DNA from: Terrisporobacter glycolicus ATCC 14880 = DSM 1288
GTDB lineage: Bacteria > Bacillota > Clostridia > Peptostreptococcales > Peptostreptococcaceae
Assembly (NCBI RefSeq): GCF_036812735.1
Contig: NZ_CP117523.1
Span: 2,666,001-2,730,000, forward strand
Reading direction: 5' to 3'
Length of the DNA stretch: 64,000 nt
The notes below the pieces were generated by a model that saw nothing but the letters and a program-made list of their open reading frames with translations, had not been told where the DNA came from and did not search any database. The position numbers and the translations under genes are program-made. Numbering within the stretch: position 1 is the stretch's first letter; each line of letters starts with the position of its first letter. Positions 61,833 through 64,000 of the stretch are shown here, piece by piece.

Positions 61833-64000
61833 TTATCTTCTAAATAAAAAATCTCTTTGTTTTTTTACTATTCTAAGCGCTAGTTTAACGATTTCATTTA
61901 GAATAAGCACCATGGAAGATAATAAAATTATTTTACACCACATAACTACACTTAATGGAACTGAGCTAAAAAATTCTCTAAATATTTGTGTAAACAATAT
62001 CTGAGCTACTGCTGTAAGAAAAATCACTTCAAGTGCTAATTTATTTTCAAAAAATTTTGGTATTGTACTATTTAGTCCAAACTCTCTACAGTTTAACGCA
62101 TTAAATAATGCACTAAATGCAAATAATGAGAATATAACAGTTCCTTGTTCTGTTGGAGTAGCATTAAGTATATTAAGCTCCTCTTGTAATTGAACTATGG
62201 ATACTATAAGCATTGCATTAATAAATATATTAATACACATACTTCTGGCTATAATACCTGCATCTCTTCTTATTGGTTTCCTTTTAAGAACATAATCTCT
62301 TACAGGTTCTAAGCCTAAAGCTAGAGCTGGAGGCCCATCCATAATTATATTAACCCATAATAATTGTATTGTTGTAAAAGGCATTTCTTGTCCTAAAACT
62401 TGTGATATTATCGCTGTAATAAAGGCAACTATATTTACTGTAAGTTGAAACTGTATAAATCTTTGGAAGTTTTCATATATTCCTCTTCCCCATTTTATCC
62501 CATCAACTATGGTACTAAAACTATCATCTGTTAAAATTATATCCGATGCATTTTTTGAAACTTCAGTTCCTGATATCCCCATTGCAATTCCTACATCTGA
62601 TTTACTTAATGCTGGTGCATCATTTATTCCATCTCCAGTAACAGCTACAACCTCCATATTCTTTTGTAATGCTTGTACAACTCTCATCTTTGTATCAGGT
62701 TTTGAACGAGCAACTATGGATATTTCATTAATTTCTTCTCTTAATTCTTCATCTGACAATATATCAATATACGTAGCTTCAACAGCTTTTTTATTTCCAT
62801 CTAATAATCCTATTTCCTTTCCTATAGCTATAGCTGTATTAATATTATCACCTGTAAGCATTTTAACTTTAACACCTGCATTATAAGCTGTTTCAATAGA
62901 TTCCTTTACTCCTTCTCTCAAAGGATCTACAATTCCTACAAATCCACTAAATATTAAATCACTGTCATTTTCATACAACTCTATATATTCATTAAGATAT
63001 TGTATATCTTCAAATGTTGCAGCAACTTCCATAGATGCCCTATCTATATTTTTATAAGCGAACCCTAAAGTTCTCATTGATTTATTTTGCAGTTTTTTAA
63101 TCTCGCTTAATAAATGTTTTTTCATTTGAGGTGTCATTCTAACAATATCTTTTCCTTTTTGTAAATAAGCACATTTTTTTATTAAAACTTCTGGGGCCCC
63201 TTTACTTAGAAATATTCCCTTATTCTCTATATCAATTAAAGAAGACATTCTTTTTTTCTCTGAGCTAAAAGGTACTTGAGATAATAAATTAGTATCTCTT
63301 CTAAAACTCTTATAGTTTTTGTCAATATGATATAAAAGTAGAGCGCATTCTGTTGCACTTCCTATATATTTATATGACTCGTCCACTTTTTCTATATCAG
63401 CAGTTGAATTTACTATGCAGTTTTCTTCGAAATAACTATAACTTCTATATCCTTTACTATTTATATACTTTCCATCAATATAGGCAACTTCCACAACCAT
63501 CTTATTTTTGGTTAAAGTTCCCGTTTTGTCTGAACAAATTACAGACACACATCCAATAGTTTCACATGCTTCCTTTTTAGTTACTAGTGCATTTATTTTA
63601 GCCATCTTTTGCATAGTAATGGCTAGTGTAATATTAACCATCGTTGGTAAACCCTCTGGAACAGTAGCTACAATCAAAGCTATGCACACCATATATATAT
63701 CCTTAGCAGGCTCTAATGATTGTAAAAATGGAATAATTCCTGAACTATTTAAACTTATTTGTCCATGCACACTCATTTTTGTAATCATATATATACATAG
63801 CAAAAATGATATAACACCTGAAATTCCTGCAATCTTTGCTCCTAATTTACCCAGTTTTATTTGAAGCGGAGTCTGTACACTATCATCACTTATATTTTGA
63901 GCTATCTTACCCATCTCAGTCTTATCACCGGTAGCAGTTACAAGCATTGTTCCTCTTCCATAAGCTACAAATGTTCCTCCAAATACCATATTTATTTGTT
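61833..64000 (-). CDS. P-type cation ATPase, Ca2+-type (5' end outside window)
   Basis: Pump with 722 visible C-terminal residues; the frame is open to the window edge, so the gene starts beyond 64000. The phosphorylation site is CSDKTGTLTKNKMVV, the hinge is VKMLTGDNINTAIA and VAVTGDGINDAPALSKSDVG, and the M4 PEGL motif is VPEGLPTMVNITLAITMQ. C-terminal segments follow the order of SERCA-like type II ATPases, with VNIIMDGPPALALGLEP. Calcium export is the likely role. No regulator is evident in the window. Confidence 0.93.
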   Translation of the reverse strand, partial: QINMVFGGTFVAYGRGTMLVTATGDKTEMGKIAQNISDDSVQTPLQIKLGKLGAKIAGISGVISFLLCIYMITKMSVHGQISLNSSGIIPFLQSLEPAKDIYMVCIALIVATVPEGLPTMVNITLAITMQKMAKINALVTKKEACETIGCVSVICSDKTGTLTKNKMVVEVAYIDGKYINSKGYRSYSYFEENCIVNSTADIEKVDESYKYIGSATECALLLYHIDKNYKSFRRDTNLLSQVPFSSEKKRMSSLIDIENKGIFLSKGAPEVLIKKCAYLQKGKDIVRMTPQMKKHLLSEIKKLQNKSMRTLGFAYKNIDRASMEVAATFEDIQYLNEYIELYENDSDLIFSGFVGIVDPLREGVKESIETAYNAGVKVKMLTGDNINTAIAIGKEIGLLDGNKKAVEATYIDILSDEELREEINEISIVARSKPDTKMRVVQALQKNMEVVAVTGDGINDAPALSKSDVGIAMGISGTEVSKNASDIILTDDSFSTIVDGIKWGRGIYENFQRFIQFQLTVNIVAFITAIISQVLGQEMPFTTIQLLWVNIIMDGPPALALGLEPVRDYVLKRKPIRRDAGIIARSMCINIFINAMLIVSIVQLQEELNILNATPTEQGTVIFSLFAFSALFNALNCREFGLNSTIPKFFENKLALEVIFLTAVAQILFTQIFREFFSSVPLSVVMWCKIILLSSMVLILNEIVKLALRIVKKQRDFLFRR

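Overview
The window is low-GC, Gram-positive DNA with dense genes and strong Shine-Dalgarno sites. The gene set points to an anaerobic clostridium: a clostridial-type ferredoxin, a Fur-controlled flavodoxin, a type III glutamine synthetase relic, VanW, DUF116 and TSCPD proteins, sigma-54 regulation, and a UGA-containing HesB-like selenoprotein gene. I favour Peptostreptococcaceae or a relative, but no rRNA gene is present to settle it. I saw no tRNA, rRNA, CRISPR array, insertion sequence or prophage.

Layout. 1-3.8 kb: end of a PHP-like protein, then a MerR regulator divergent from a MATE pump over a textbook MerR promoter. 3.8-6.7 kb: a ferredoxin, then a decayed pyrG / ANTAR regulator / glutamine synthetase III cluster. 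6.9-10.2 kb: a NatAB-like ABC exporter whose permease is fused to a CPBP protease. 10.3-12.4 kb: an internally deleted subtilisin and a frameshifted POT peptide transporter. 12.9-17.8 kb: membrane protein, triple-rhodanese lipoprotein, flavodoxin, ABC exporter and HD protein. 18-23.7 kb: OPT transporter overlapping a PqqD-like gene, CPBP protease, the HesB-like selenoprotein, DUF116 and transaldolase. 23.7-30.5 kb: VanW protein, radical SAM protein, DMT exporter divergent from a PAS/sigma-54 activator, Cys-rich pentapeptide protein and DJ-1. 30.7-37.6 kb: zinc PLC-like protein, HAD phosphatase, CinA, XRE-cupin regulator divergent from a DUF819 transporter and M19 dipeptidase, then D-Ala-D-Ala ligase. 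37.7-48.3 kb: MocR regulator, aspartate 4-decarboxylase, TIM-barrel protein, ABC-F, GDPD, nicotinamidase family, small proteins and LD-carboxypeptidase. 48.4-64 kb: Gfo/Idh oxidoreductase, DMT transporter, BusR-like regulator, glycerol kinase, cold-shock protein, lipoprotein, frameshifted methyltransferase, Cu/Zn SOD, GyrI-like protein, repeat-rich CAP protein, a broken C_GCAxxG_C_C gene, TSCPD protein, PpiC-type foldase, Lrp regulator and the end of a P-type Ca2+-type ATPase.

Themes. Peptide and amino-acid use is prominent (OPT, POT, dipeptidase, aspartate decarboxylase, intracellular subtilisin). Several divergent regulator/transporter pairs carry readable operators: MerR/MATE, XRE-cupin/DUF819 and PAS-NtrC/DMT. 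At least seven genes are broken by frameshift, nonsense mutation or deletion, which suggests active gene loss, although the single-base cases could be assembly errors. The most distinctive signals are the HesB-like selenoprotein with a candidate SECIS hairpin, the sigma-54 promoter with three upstream palindromes, and homopolymeric G tracts of 7 to 9 bases serving as ribosome-binding sites.
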